Shown: one piece after another, positions 42,313 to 50,630 of the stretch
How the letters are laid out: each line of letters starts with the position of its first letter
How positions within the stretch are numbered: the first letter of the stretch is position 1
From: Hymenobacter psoromatis
GTDB taxonomy: Bacteria > Bacteroidota > Bacteroidia > Cytophagales > Hymenobacteraceae
DNA length: 64,000 nucleotides
Reading direction: 5' to 3'
Assembly: GCA_001596155.1 (NCBI GenBank)
Contig: CP014771.1
Span: 4,092,001-4,156,000 of the forward strand
Notes under the pieces: model-generated
What the model saw: only the letters and a program-made list of their open reading frames with translations
What the model was told of the DNA's origin: nothing
Databases searched by the model: none
Position numbers and translations under genes: made by a program

Positions 42313-43055
42313 ACCACCGTCGGAAACCGGTTCACATTCTTATAGTAGATATACACCGACGGCTCCTTGCCAATCGAAGCGGCCCACTGCTGGCAGAACG
42401 GCGCCATCCAGATGGAGTCGCCCTTCTGCACCGGGTACCACTGCTGGTCAAGCATATAGATGGCCTGGCCCTGCAAATAGAGCAGGCCGTGCTCCATGAT
42501 GTGCGTCTCGACCATCGGCAGGTTGCCGCCGGGCTGGTAAGTGAAAATGTTGACGGCCATATCGAAACCCAGCTCATTGGGCAGTAATTCCTGGATGCGC
42601 AGTGCCTCGTCGTTCATGTAAATGGGCGCTTTGCTATCGTCCTTTTCGCCCCAATGCACACCCGGCACGGCGTGGCCCGCCAGCGGCTCATACACTTTGT
42701 GGAAGGTGAGAATCTGCGTGTTAGCTGTGGGGTTTTTGAAAACGTAGGACTGCCCCACGGGCACGTACACGAACTTGCCCACCGTCAGAATCCGGCTATC
42801 GTCGCCGATGGTGGCCTGCACCTGGCCCTGCACCACGTAGAAGAAAAGCTGGCTGGCCTCGGTGCGGCCCGTCAGCTGCCCGGCCTCGGTGAGTGTCACG
42901 AGCATCTGGCAAAGCCGCGCGCCCATCTGCTCATTAATGAGGACGTTGACGGTGCCGCCCGTCCAGCCGGGCACGTTGCTATTGATGTAGCCATCGGGCG
43001 CGATAATGGCGTGGTTGCGCCGGGTAACGGAGCGGGTGGTCGAGCCTAGTTGCAT
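42309..43055 (-). CDS. (S)-ureidoglycine aminohydrolase
   Basis: Bicupin Mn enzyme (UGHY, AllE in E. coli) that removes ammonia from S-ureidoglycine to give S-ureidoglycolate; 248 residues. First cupin: NHAIIAPDGYINSNVPGW to VVQGQVQATIG. The second cupin has the metal motif VETHIMEHG followed by GQAIYMLDQQWYPVQKGD and ends in YKNVNRFPTV. The N-terminal NHAIIAPDGY is a good family marker. Ammonia release at this step makes purines a nitrogen source. Confidence 0.93.
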   Translation of the reverse strand: MQLGSTTRSVTRRNHAIIAPDGYINSNVPGWTGGTVNVLINEQMGARLCQMLVTLTEAGQLTGRTEASQLFFYVVQGQVQATIGDDSRILTVGKFVYVPVGQSYVFKNPTANTQILTFHKVYEPLAGHAVPGVHWGEKDDSKAPIYMNDEALRIQELLPNELGFDMAVNIFTYQPGGNLPMVETHIMEHGLLYLQGQAIYMLDQQWYPVQKGDSIWMAPFCQQWAASIGKEPSVYIYYKNVNRFPTVV

Positions 43056-43100
43056 AAGGTGAGGTAAAGAAAGGGGGGTAGGAAAAGAGGTAAAAATCGT

Positions 43101-43226
43101 TTGTCATTGCGAGCGCAACGAAGTGGAGCGCGGCAATCTTTCCTTGGTCGTCCGTTTCACCAGTTTAGTAATCCTGACGTGAAGGAAAGATTGCCGCGCT
43201 CCACTTCGTTGCGCTCGCAATGACAA
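43101..43226. repeat. GTCATTGCGAGC-type palindrome, 45-bp arms
   Basis: Arms 43101-43145 and 43182-43226 are exact reverse complements with a 36-nt spacer. The outer sequence TTGTCATTGCGAGC recurs at 58053. It lies between the ureidoglycine gene start and the allC stop at 43233. Confidence 0.9.
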
Positions 43227-43232
43227 GATGGC

Positions 43233-44483
43233 TTAACTATGCGCGTCTTTTACTTCCAATAAAAATCGCTCGGCCACTGCCAGCGCCGCCGCCACGTCGG
43301 CCGCTTCCACATTCTCCAACGGGTTGTGGCTGATGCCTTTGTAGCAGCGAATAAACGCCATCGTGGCCGGTGCCACGGCCGATGCGGGCACCGCGTCGTG
43401 GCCCGCGCCGCTCACCAGGCCCACCACTTGGTGGCCGCCGGCCGCGATGGCCTGGCCCAGCAGACGGTTCAGCTCGCGGTCGCACCGCACGGGCGCGGTG
43501 GCTTGCACCAGCTGCCAGGTCAGCCCTACCCCCCGCCGGGCGGCCAAGGCTTCGGCCTGGCCCTGCAAGTCGGCGTAGGCCGCCGCGAGCTGGTCGGCGT
43601 CGGGGCTGCGCAGGTCGAGGCTGTGGATGACCTGGCCGGGGATGATATTGCTGGCCGCGTGCACCAGGCGCAGCTGGCCCACCGTGGCTACCAGCCCCCG
43701 GCCGTGGGCCAGCGCAAAGGCTTCGGTGGCCAGCACAAACTCGGCGGCGGCGGCCAGCGCATCCTGGCGCATGGCCATCGGCACGGTGCCGGCGTGGCCG
43801 GCCATGCCCAGCCAGGTCAGCTCCACGCGCTGCTGCCCAGCGATGGCCGTGACCAGCGCCACCGGCACGCCGCTTTCCCACAGCACCGGCCCCTGCTCGA
43901 TGTGCAGCTCGAAGTAGCCGAGCCACTCGGCGGGGGGTAGAGCGTCGGCAGCGAGCGTAGCGGCGTTGCCGCCTATCTCAGCAATGGCCTGGGCCAGGGT
44001 AATGCCATCGGCATCGGTGCGCTGCAACAGCGCTGGGTCAAAGGCACCCGTCACCACTTTGCTACCCAGGTAGGTGGTGTGAAAACGCACGCCTTCCTCG
44101 TCGCTGAAAGCAATTAATTCCAGATGAAACGGTAAGTCAAGCCCTTGCTGAATAATGCTTTCCACCAAATTCAATCCCATCAGCACGCCCAGCGGCCCGT
44201 CGTATTTGCCGGCGTTCACCACCGTGTCGATGTGCGAGGCCAGCACGAACGTCTTAGCCCCCGGCCGCTGGCTGCGCAGCCGCCCGCGCAGGTTGCCGAT
44301 GCCATCGAGGCGGGTTTCGAGGCCGGCGGCCTCAAACCAACTCTGCACCAAATCGCGGCCCTTTAGAAAAGCCGGCGTGCCAAACCGGCGCGTCAAGGTC
44401 GCGCCCGTGGCATCTTCGCTGATGGCGGCCAGCTCGTGGATACGGCTGAGAATGTGGGCGGTGCGGGTGGAATAGTCGGGCAT
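43233..44483 (-). CDS. allC: Allantoate amidohydrolase
   Basis: M20-family binuclear metal enzyme that hydrolyses allantoate to S-ureidoglycine, CO2 and ammonia, 416 residues. Metal-site motifs: SHIDTVVNAGKYDGPLG, FSDEEGVRF, HIEQGPVLW and, near the end, GAGHDAVPA. GMAGHAGTVPMAMRQD is the dimerisation/catalytic His region. Ureidoglycolate amidohydrolases are close relatives, so the substrate is assigned by the neighbouring allB and ureidoglycine genes. Start ATG 44483 (MPDYSTRTAHIL) was preferred over 44510. Confidence 0.92.
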   Translation of the reverse strand: MPDYSTRTAHILSRIHELAAISEDATGATLTRRFGTPAFLKGRDLVQSWFEAAGLETRLDGIGNLRGRLRSQRPGAKTFVLASHIDTVVNAGKYDGPLGVLMGLNLVESIIQQGLDLPFHLELIAFSDEEGVRFHTTYLGSKVVTGAFDPALLQRTDADGITLAQAIAEIGGNAATLAADALPPAEWLGYFELHIEQGPVLWESGVPVALVTAIAGQQRVELTWLGMAGHAGTVPMAMRQDALAAAAEFVLATEAFALAHGRGLVATVGQLRLVHAASNIIPGQVIHSLDLRSPDADQLAAAYADLQGQAEALAARRGVGLTWQLVQATAPVRCDRELNRLLGQAIAAGGHQVVGLVSGAGHDAVPASAVAPATMAFIRCYKGISHNPLENVEAADVAAALAVAERFLLEVKDAHS

Positions 44484-44507
44484 TAGAACAAAATTTACTT
44501 CGCCTTC

Positions 44508-44648
44508 CACGCGTCACCTCACCCCCTAGCCCCCTCTCCTGCGGAGAGGGGGAACCAGTTTCTAGTTCTAATTTCTAGTCTAAAAACTACGCTAGAGCTA
44601 GTTCCCCCTCTCCGCAGGAGAGGGGGCTAGGGGGTGAGGTGACGCGTG
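44508..44648. repeat. 48-bp perfect inverted repeat between allC and allB
   Basis: Arms 44508-44555 and 44601-44648 match exactly; each contains a further palindrome TCTCCTGCGGAGA. The sequence is C-rich (CACCCCCTAGCCCCCTCTCC). It takes up almost all of the allC-allB gap and could fold into a very stable RNA hairpin. Confidence 0.9.
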
Positions 44649-44672
44649 AGGCGAAACCGCAAACATACGCGC

Positions 44673-46007
44673 TTACCGCGTCAGCATTTGCCCCCGGTTC
44701 AAATGCAAAAAATCGGGGTGCCGAAAAACTTCCTCGCCCGCCAGGAAAGTATGCGTGACCACGCCCGCCAGCTCGCGGCCCAGGTAAGGCGACACCTTGT
44801 GGCGGTGGTGCAGCAACTCCTCCGTCACCACAAATTTCTCCTCGGCGGCCAGCACCAGCAGGTCGGCGTCGTAGCCGCTGGTAATCTGGCCTTTGCGGTG
44901 GCTTTGGCCAATGAGCCGGGCGGGGTTCTGGCTCAGCCAGCGGGCCAGGTCGGGCAGGGTAGCGCCGCGCGGGCGGGCGGCGGTCCAGAGTACGGGTAGG
45001 GCCAGCTGCAGCGAAGCGATGCCGCCCCAGGCGGTAGCAAAGTCACCGCTGGCCAGCTGCTTGAGGTCGGGCGGGGCGGGCGAGTGGTCGGTGGCCACGA
45101 AGTCGATGAGGCCGCTTTGCAGCGCCTGCCACAGCTGCTCGTTGTTGGCCCGCTCCCGGATGGGCGGCGCGCACTTGAACTGCGTCTGGCCGTCGGCAAT
45201 GTCTTCGGCGTTGAAAAACAGGTAGTGCTGGCCGGTTTCCACCGTCAGGGGCAGGCCGCTGGCCTTGGCCTCGGCGAGGAGGGGTAGGGAATTGGCCGAC
45301 GACAAATGCACGATGTGGACCGGGCAGCGGTACTCGGCGCAGAGCCGAATCATCAAGTTAATGGCCTCATCCTCCCAGCTTTTGGGCCGTGAGGCCAGGT
45401 AGTTGGGGTAGGCGCGGGTGTCGCCTTTTTTCCACTCATCGTTATCCTCGCTCAGCTCGCAATGTACCAGCAGCGGCCGGCCGTGGCTGGCCAGTAGCGG
45501 CATCACTTTGCGCAAGTCGGCCTCCGTAGCATTGGGAAAATCATCGATGCCTGAGTGCGTCAAAAATGCCTTAAACCCCAGCACGCCGGCCGCGATAAGC
45601 GGTCCCACTTCGGCCGCGTTGCCGGGCACAATGCCGCCCCAGAAGCCCACGTTCGTGTGCAGCTGACCCTGCGTAGCGGCCTGTTTGAGGCGCAGATTTG
45701 CCACCGAAGTCGTAACCGGGGCCGAGTTCAACGGCATGTCAACCAGCGTGGTGAGGCCGCCGGCCAGCGCGGCGCGGGTGCCGGTGTCGAAGCCTTCCCA
45801 CTCGGTGCGGCCCGGCTCGTTAAGGTGCACGTGCGGGTCGATGACGCCGGGCAAAATGGCCGCATCGCCGAGGTCGAACACGGGGCCGGCCACGGGCGCG
45901 TCGTGGGGCAGCACGGCGGCAATGCGGCCGTTTTGCAGCACCAGTTGCGCCGGGCGCTGGCCTTCGGGCGTGACGACGGCGGTGCTCTTTAAAAATAATG
46001 GAGCCAT
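44673..46007 (-). CDS. allB: Allantoinase
   Basis: Cyclic amidohydrolase that opens S-allantoin to allantoate, 444 residues. Zn ligands: HVHLNEPGR (HxH), a Lys in LGFKAFLTHSGID that is carboxylated in the family, VHCELSE, VHIVHLSSA and the Asp of FVATDHSPAPP. Dihydroorotases share the fold, but the LNEPGRTEWEGFDTGT signature and the gene order point to allantoinase. Product passes to the neighbouring AllC. Confidence 0.94.
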   Translation of the reverse strand: MAPLFLKSTAVVTPEGQRPAQLVLQNGRIAAVLPHDAPVAGPVFDLGDAAILPGVIDPHVHLNEPGRTEWEGFDTGTRAALAGGLTTLVDMPLNSAPVTTSVANLRLKQAATQGQLHTNVGFWGGIVPGNAAEVGPLIAAGVLGFKAFLTHSGIDDFPNATEADLRKVMPLLASHGRPLLVHCELSEDNDEWKKGDTRAYPNYLASRPKSWEDEAINLMIRLCAEYRCPVHIVHLSSANSLPLLAEAKASGLPLTVETGQHYLFFNAEDIADGQTQFKCAPPIRERANNEQLWQALQSGLIDFVATDHSPAPPDLKQLASGDFATAWGGIASLQLALPVLWTAARPRGATLPDLARWLSQNPARLIGQSHRKGQITSGYDADLLVLAAEEKFVVTEELLHHRHKVSPYLGRELAGVVTHTFLAGEEVFRHPDFLHLNRGQMLTR

Positions 46008-46123
46008 AGGGTAGCGACTGGCGACTATCTTGCCGCTCTTTTTTTGCCCCGCAATCTACACGCCGATGAGCTTTAAGCCCAGTTGATAGCGTGCCCAATG
46101 GCAGCAATAAACCCCGATGTCTC

Positions 46124-46573
46124 ATGAATGCCGCTCAGCAAACTATCAGCGCGCTTTTGACTGAATTGGTGGCTGAGCAGCCAGACTATTACCTCATTCA
46201 GCCAGCCAGCGAGCTAGCCCTTGCCACGTTTGAGCAGCAGGCCATTGCCCAAGGGGTGCCGCCCGAGGTAACGCAGCAATTGGCAGATTTCTACCAGGTC
46301 GCCAATGCCTTTTCCTATGAGTTTTGCCTGGGATTCTTTTCGTGCGACGACGTAGTGCTTTTTGAGTGGTGGCCGCAAAAAGAGCTATGGCTGAGCTTAT
46401 CTCATATGGATGTAATACGCTGGTCAGCAGGTAAGTTTTGCGTGGGCGATGCGAGTAACGTGTCGTATTCCCCCGCCGACGAATACGACACGCTACTCGA
46501 TTTACTTATAGGTTGCGGCCGCTACATCAAAGAGACGGAAGCTGCGGCCCCGGAGGAAGACGACGATAGTTAG
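46124..46573 (+). CDS. SMI1/KNR4-like (SUKH) family protein, tentative
   Basis: A 149-residue acidic soluble protein. Its pattern of an N-terminal helix, EVTQQLADFYQVANAFSYEF (resembling the SUKH core of an aromatic turn after a helix), hydrophobic strands and an acidic tail (EEDDDS) resembles SMI1/KNR4 immunity-type proteins, but the match is by eye and weak. It sits alone on the plus strand between allB and uricase. The start ATG 46124 gives MNAAQQTISALL; an in-frame ATG at 46091 is less likely. Confidence 0.6.
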   Translation: MNAAQQTISALLTELVAEQPDYYLIQPASELALATFEQQAIAQGVPPEVTQQLADFYQVANAFSYEFCLGFFSCDDVVLFEWWPQKELWLSLSHMDVIRWSAGKFCVGDASNVSYSPADEYDTLLDLLIGCGRYIKETEAAAPEEDDDS

Positions 46574-46615
46574 CCCTGATTTTTTCGAAAATAATCGCCC
46601 CTTTTCACGCAAAAA

Positions 46616-47464
46616 ATGCCCATCAAACTCGCCGCCAACGCCTACGGTAAAAATGCCGTCAACCTCTCGCGCGTCATTCGTCACGCTGGCCACCACGAGT
46701 TTCGGCAGGTGTCGGTGAGCGTGCGGCTGACCGGCGACTTCGACGCCGCCCACACCCTGGGCGACAACGCCCACATTCTGCCCACTGATACCCAGAAAAA
46801 CACCGTCTATGCGCTTGCCAAAGAGCATTTCACGGGCACCATCGAGGCGTTTGGGCTGGTGCTGGCGCGGCATTTCGTGTCGCGCAATCCGCAGGTGAGC
46901 CAGGCCCGCATCGAAATTCTGGAGCACGCCTGGCAGCGCATGCGCTTTGACGGCCAAGACCACCCGCACGCCTTCGTGGGCGGCAGCAACGAGAAGCGCC
47001 GCGCCGTGGTGGAGCTGCCCGCCGACGGCCCCGCCACCGTCTGGGCCGGCCTGAAAGGCCTGCTGCTGCTCAAAACTGCCGATTCAGGCTTCGTGGGCTA
47101 CCCCAAAGACGAGTACACGGTGCTGCCCGAAACCACCGACCGCATCCTGGCCACCGAGTGCGAGGCCGAGTGGGAATACACCAGCGCCGACCTCGATTTT
47201 GAGGCGCTGTACGGGCAAATTCGCACCTCGCTGCTGCGCACGTTCTCCGAACACCAGAGCCTCTCGGTGCAGCACACGCTCTACGCCATCGGCGAAAAAA
47301 TCCTGGAAGAAACCGCTGAGGTGAAGGAAATCAGCCTCATCATGCCCAACAAGCACCACATTCCCTTCAACCTGGAGCCCTTCGGCCAGCCGAATACGAA
47401 TGAGGTTTTCGTGGCCACTGATGCGCCGTTTGGCTACATCACCGGCACGCTGGTGCGGGGGTAG
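46616..47464 (+). CDS. Urate oxidase (uricase)
   Basis: Cofactor-free enzyme that oxidises urate to 5-hydroxyisourate, 282 residues. Two tunnelling-fold repeats are visible: NAYGKNAVNLSRVIRH (catalytic Lys), ILPTDTQKNTVYALAK (Thr of the urate site), the DSGFVGYPKDEY region and MPNKHHIPFNLEPFG at the end, all diagnostic. The stop TAG is within the word GGGGGTAGG. Together with uraH, uraD and allB it completes the route from urate to allantoate. Confidence 0.96.
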   Translation: MPIKLAANAYGKNAVNLSRVIRHAGHHEFRQVSVSVRLTGDFDAAHTLGDNAHILPTDTQKNTVYALAKEHFTGTIEAFGLVLARHFVSRNPQVSQARIEILEHAWQRMRFDGQDHPHAFVGGSNEKRRAVVELPADGPATVWAGLKGLLLLKTADSGFVGYPKDEYTVLPETTDRILATECEAEWEYTSADLDFEALYGQIRTSLLRTFSEHQSLSVQHTLYAIGEKILEETAEVKEISLIMPNKHHIPFNLEPFGQPNTNEVFVATDAPFGYITGTLVRG

Positions 47465-47465
47465 G

Positions 47466-47545
47466 TAGTAGCGCGAACTTTGTAGTTCGTGTCCCCGCGC
47501 CATTGTAATCGTTCTGGGCCGCGAACTACAAAGTTCGCGCTACTA
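47466..47545. repeat. GTAGCGCG-type palindrome between uricase and xdhC
   Basis: Exact 24-bp arms (47466-47489 and 47522-47545) with ends TAGTAGCGCGAACT and an inner TTTGTAGTTCG sequence unlike the other copies. It begins 2 bp after the uricase stop and ends 18 bp before the xdhC ATG. Confidence 0.85.
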
Positions 47546-47562
47546 TTTCGCTGCCTTCCTAA

Positions 47563-48510
47563 ATGCCTACCCCTCCCCGCGACCTCCCCGCCTGGACCCT
47601 CGCCGCCGCCGCCCTGCGCGCCGGCCGGCCGGCCGCGCTGCTGTGCGTGGTGCGCAGCGAGGGCAGCAGCCCCGGCCGCCAGGGCTTCAAAATGGTGGTA
47701 ACAGCCGAGGCCGTGGCCGGTTCCATCGGCGGCGGCATCATGGAGCACAAGTGGGTGGAGCTGGCCCGTCAGCGCCTGCGCGAGGCCGACCCTACCCCCC
47801 TGCTACGCCCCCAGGTTCACCGGCGCGAGGCGCCCGCCGACCGCTCGGGCCTGATGTGCGCCGGCGAGCAGGAAATCCTGCTGTGGCCCCTGCGCCCGCA
47901 TGATTTGCCAGTGGTAGCGGCCATCGAAACAGCGCTGCAAAGCCTCAGCGGGGGCGCGTGGGAGGTGAGCGAAGTCACCGGCCTGCGCCTGCTGGCAGCC
48001 GCGCCGGCTGGCTTCTACGCCTACCACCCCGGCCCGGCCTGGGCCTACCGCGAGCAGTTGGGCTTCCGCGACCAGCTCACGATTGTGGGCGGCGGGCACG
48101 TCAGCCTGGCGCTGTCACAAATTGCTAGTAGTCTGCAATTCGAGATAACCGTGCTCGACAACCGCGCCGACCTGCCGACCCTCGACGCCAATCCCTACGC
48201 CCACCACCGCCGCCGCGTGCCCTACGAAACTCTGGCCCTACCCCCCGGCCCGCACCACTACGTAGTGGTCATGACCGTGGGCTACCGCACTGACGCCGTA
48301 GTCCTGCGCCGCCTGCTGGGAAAAAGCTTCGCTTACCTCGGCGTTATGGGCAGCGCCACCAAAGTAGCCGAGCTACGCCGGGTGCTGCTGGAAGAAGGCT
48401 TTAGCCTGGACGGCTTGCTCGGCCCCATCGGCGTGCCGATAAACAGCCGCCTGCCGGAGGAAATCGCGGTGAGCGTGGCGGCGGAGTTGATTCGGGTGCG
48501 GAATCAGTAG
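47563..48510 (+). CDS. xdhC: Xanthine dehydrogenase accessory protein XdhC
   Basis: Chaperone that binds the molybdenum cofactor, supports its sulfuration and inserts it into xanthine dehydrogenase; 315 residues. The N-terminal XdhC/CoxI domain has LLCVVRSEGSSPGRQGFKMV and GSIGGGIME; the C-terminal Rossmann domain has LTIVGGGHVSLAL and YLGVMGSATKVAELRRVLLEEG. It serves the XdhAB complex encoded 12 kb upstream. The TAG stop is given by the following GTAGCGCG palindrome. Confidence 0.95.
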   Translation: MPTPPRDLPAWTLAAAALRAGRPAALLCVVRSEGSSPGRQGFKMVVTAEAVAGSIGGGIMEHKWVELARQRLREADPTPLLRPQVHRREAPADRSGLMCAGEQEILLWPLRPHDLPVVAAIETALQSLSGGAWEVSEVTGLRLLAAAPAGFYAYHPGPAWAYREQLGFRDQLTIVGGGHVSLALSQIASSLQFEITVLDNRADLPTLDANPYAHHRRRVPYETLALPPGPHHYVVVMTVGYRTDAVVLRRLLGKSFAYLGVMGSATKVAELRRVLLEEGFSLDGLLGPIGVPINSRLPEEIAVSVAAELIRVRNQ

Positions 48511-48615
48511 CGCGAAGTTTCCACTTCGTGCGCGAGCGCAGCGAGCAGGCGGCACTACGCGGCGCGCCCGACCATGCTCGCTGCGCTCGCGCACGAAGTG
48601 GAAACTTCGCGCTAC
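48507..48615. repeat. GTAGCGCG-type palindrome between xdhC and the hexosaminidase gene
   Basis: Exact 41-bp arms (48507-48547 and 48575-48615), 27-nt spacer. The left arm provides the xdhC TAG (48508-48510) and the right arm the TAG of the minus-strand gene (48612-48614), so one element ends two convergent genes. Inner bases closely match the 41266 copy. Confidence 0.9.
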
Positions 48616-50630
48616 AGCCCCACCAGCCGGCGCGCCGGGCCGATAATCGCCAGCTCGGCTTGGCCGGCGGGCTTTTGGGCGGCGTCGAGCTGGAGCTTGG
48701 CGGCGGCTTGCCAGCCGGGCGGCGGGGCCTGGCCCTGCCCCAGCTGCGTGAGGCGCTCGCTGAGCAGGTTGGCCACGATGCTGAGCTGGGCGGCCAGCGG
48801 CGAATATTCGGCCAGGCTGGGATTCAGCACAAACAAGGGGGGTAGGGCCTCGGTGGCGCGCTGCCAGCCGGTGAGCTGGCTTTGCAGGCTGGCCAGCTGG
48901 CGCCGGGCGGCCGGCGAGAGGGTAGGGGGCGCGGCCGGAAACTTGGGCACCGCGATGCTCAGCTCGGCCATCAGGCTATCGGCGGTGGCACCGAAGCGGC
49001 GGGCCACGTCCGACTCGGCCGGGGCGGCGTCCACGAGGCGGGTCAGCGGGGTTTCGGTGGTGTATTTAAAGCCCTGGAAATGACGCTTGTACTCTTTCAC
49101 CGGTTCTATCACCGAGGCCAGGGTTTGCAGGGAGGGTAGGGCGGCCGGGTAGGGCGCGGCCAGCTGGCGCAGCAGCGCGGCCGGGGCGCGGCGGTGGCGC
49201 AGGCCCAGCGCCTCCAGCTCCTCGCTCACGAAGGCCAGGCGGCGGTACATATCGGGCACGTCCTGGCTCAGGGCGGCGGGGCTCCAGAGGCGCTCGGCCA
49301 CGGCGGCGGCGCGGGGCCACACCCGGCTCTCGTAGATGACGCTGTCGGCAAATTCGCTCCACATTTCGGCCTCGCCGCCCAGCACCCGGCTTTGCAGCGA
49401 GTCCGGGATGCCTTGCAGCGGGTCGGCGGCGTAGTGGCTGGCAGCCGTGAAATAGAGGTCGATATAGTAGCCGTTGGCGCGCAGGGCCGGGTGGCGCTGG
49501 CTCACGGCCTCCAGCACGCCCTTGGGGCCGCGCCAGCTCTCAATCACGACCGGCGCGGGTAGGTCGGGACCCAGAATCTCATCCCAGCCTACCATCGTCT
49601 TGCCCAGCCGCTGTAAAATGGTCAGCATCCGGCGGTTGAAGTAGTTCTGGAGCAGGTGCTTATCCACTACCCCCTTCGCCGTGACGAAGCCTTTTTCCTT
49701 CATAAAGGCCGCAATGCGCGGGTTGCGGCGCCACTGCCGGCCATCGTTCTCATCGCCGCCGATGTGAAAATATTTATCGGGAAACAATCCGCTCATCTCC
49801 GTCAGCACCGAGTCGAGCATGGTGTAAGTTCCCTCGCGGGTAGGGTCGAGGGCGATGTTGAGCACGCCCCATTTAATGGGCACCGCCTTAATGGAATCGT
49901 TGGTGGCCAGGCGGGGGTAGGCGGCCAGCAGCGCGCCGGTGTGGCCCGGCATATCAAACTCGGGCACCACCCGAATGCCGTGCTGCGTGGCGTAGCGCAC
50001 CACCTCGCGCACCTCGGCCTGAGTGTAGTAGCCGGTGGCCCCGCCCACGGTGTGCAGGCGCGGAAACAGCTTGCTCTCCACGCGCCAGCCCTGGTCGTCG
50101 CTCAGGTGCCAGTGCAGCACGTTGAGCTTCACGGCGGCCATGCCGTCGATATTGCGCTTGATAACGGCCACCGGCAAAAAGTGCCGCGCCGGGTCAATCA
50201 GCAGCCCGCGCCAGGCAAAGCGCGGCTGGTCATGGATGTCGCAAAACTGCGCCCGCCAGCCGTGCGGCGTGCGCTCCAGCACCTGCCGAAACGTGGCCAG
50301 CCCGCGCTGAATCCCCAGCGGGGAGGCTGCCGTGAGGCTCGCGCCAGTGGCCGTGATATGCAGGTGGTAGCTCTCGTCCTGTGAGCCGGCCGGGCCGGTA
50401 AGCTGGCGGCGCAGGGCCAGCAGCGGCGCGGTGGCAAAACGGTAGTGGCCGGCCTGCCAGGTAGCCTGCGCGGGCACCGGCAGCAGCGGGCGCTGGGCGT
50501 GGGCGGCGAAGCCGCAGAAAGCCAGTAAAATCTGAGCGCAGAGTTTCGCAAAGTTGGCAGAGTTTCGCAGGGGCGAACGGGAGAAAACTTTGCGAAACTC
50601 TGCCAACTTTGCGAAACTCTGCGTTATCAT
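48612..50630 (-). CDS. Glycoside hydrolase family 20 beta-N-acetylhexosaminidase
   Basis: Exported enzyme of 672 residues that removes terminal GlcNAc/GalNAc from glycans or chitin oligomers. The catalytic pair D293-E294 lies in HIGGDENDG; FDMPGHTGALLAAYP and WRGLLIDPARHFLPV are other GH20 marks. It begins ATG 50630 overlapping the DUF58 stop (ATGA). Its first 32 or so codons are encoded by a palindrome, so the signal peptide n-region (ITQSFAKLAEFRKVFSRSPL) is unusual; the hydrophobic core LCAQILLAFCGFAAHAQ looks normal. Confidence 0.9.
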   Translation of the reverse strand: MITQSFAKLAEFRKVFSRSPLRNSANFAKLCAQILLAFCGFAAHAQRPLLPVPAQATWQAGHYRFATAPLLALRRQLTGPAGSQDESYHLHITATGASLTAASPLGIQRGLATFRQVLERTPHGWRAQFCDIHDQPRFAWRGLLIDPARHFLPVAVIKRNIDGMAAVKLNVLHWHLSDDQGWRVESKLFPRLHTVGGATGYYTQAEVREVVRYATQHGIRVVPEFDMPGHTGALLAAYPRLATNDSIKAVPIKWGVLNIALDPTREGTYTMLDSVLTEMSGLFPDKYFHIGGDENDGRQWRRNPRIAAFMKEKGFVTAKGVVDKHLLQNYFNRRMLTILQRLGKTMVGWDEILGPDLPAPVVIESWRGPKGVLEAVSQRHPALRANGYYIDLYFTAASHYAADPLQGIPDSLQSRVLGGEAEMWSEFADSVIYESRVWPRAAAVAERLWSPAALSQDVPDMYRRLAFVSEELEALGLRHRRAPAALLRQLAAPYPAALPSLQTLASVIEPVKEYKRHFQGFKYTTETPLTRLVDAAPAESDVARRFGATADSLMAELSIAVPKFPAAPPTLSPAARRQLASLQSQLTGWQRATEALPPLFVLNPSLAEYSPLAAQLSIVANLLSERLTQLGQGQAPPPGWQAAAKLQLDAAQKPAGQAELAIIGPARRLVGL
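50537..50623. repeat. 33-bp perfect inverted repeat over the hexosaminidase start
   Basis: Arms 50537-50569 and 50591-50623 are exact reverse complements with a 21-nt spacer. Each arm holds two copies of AGAGTTTCGCA. The element lies inside the coding region for the N-terminus of the GH20 enzyme, apparently between the original start region and its signal peptide core. Confidence 0.85.
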
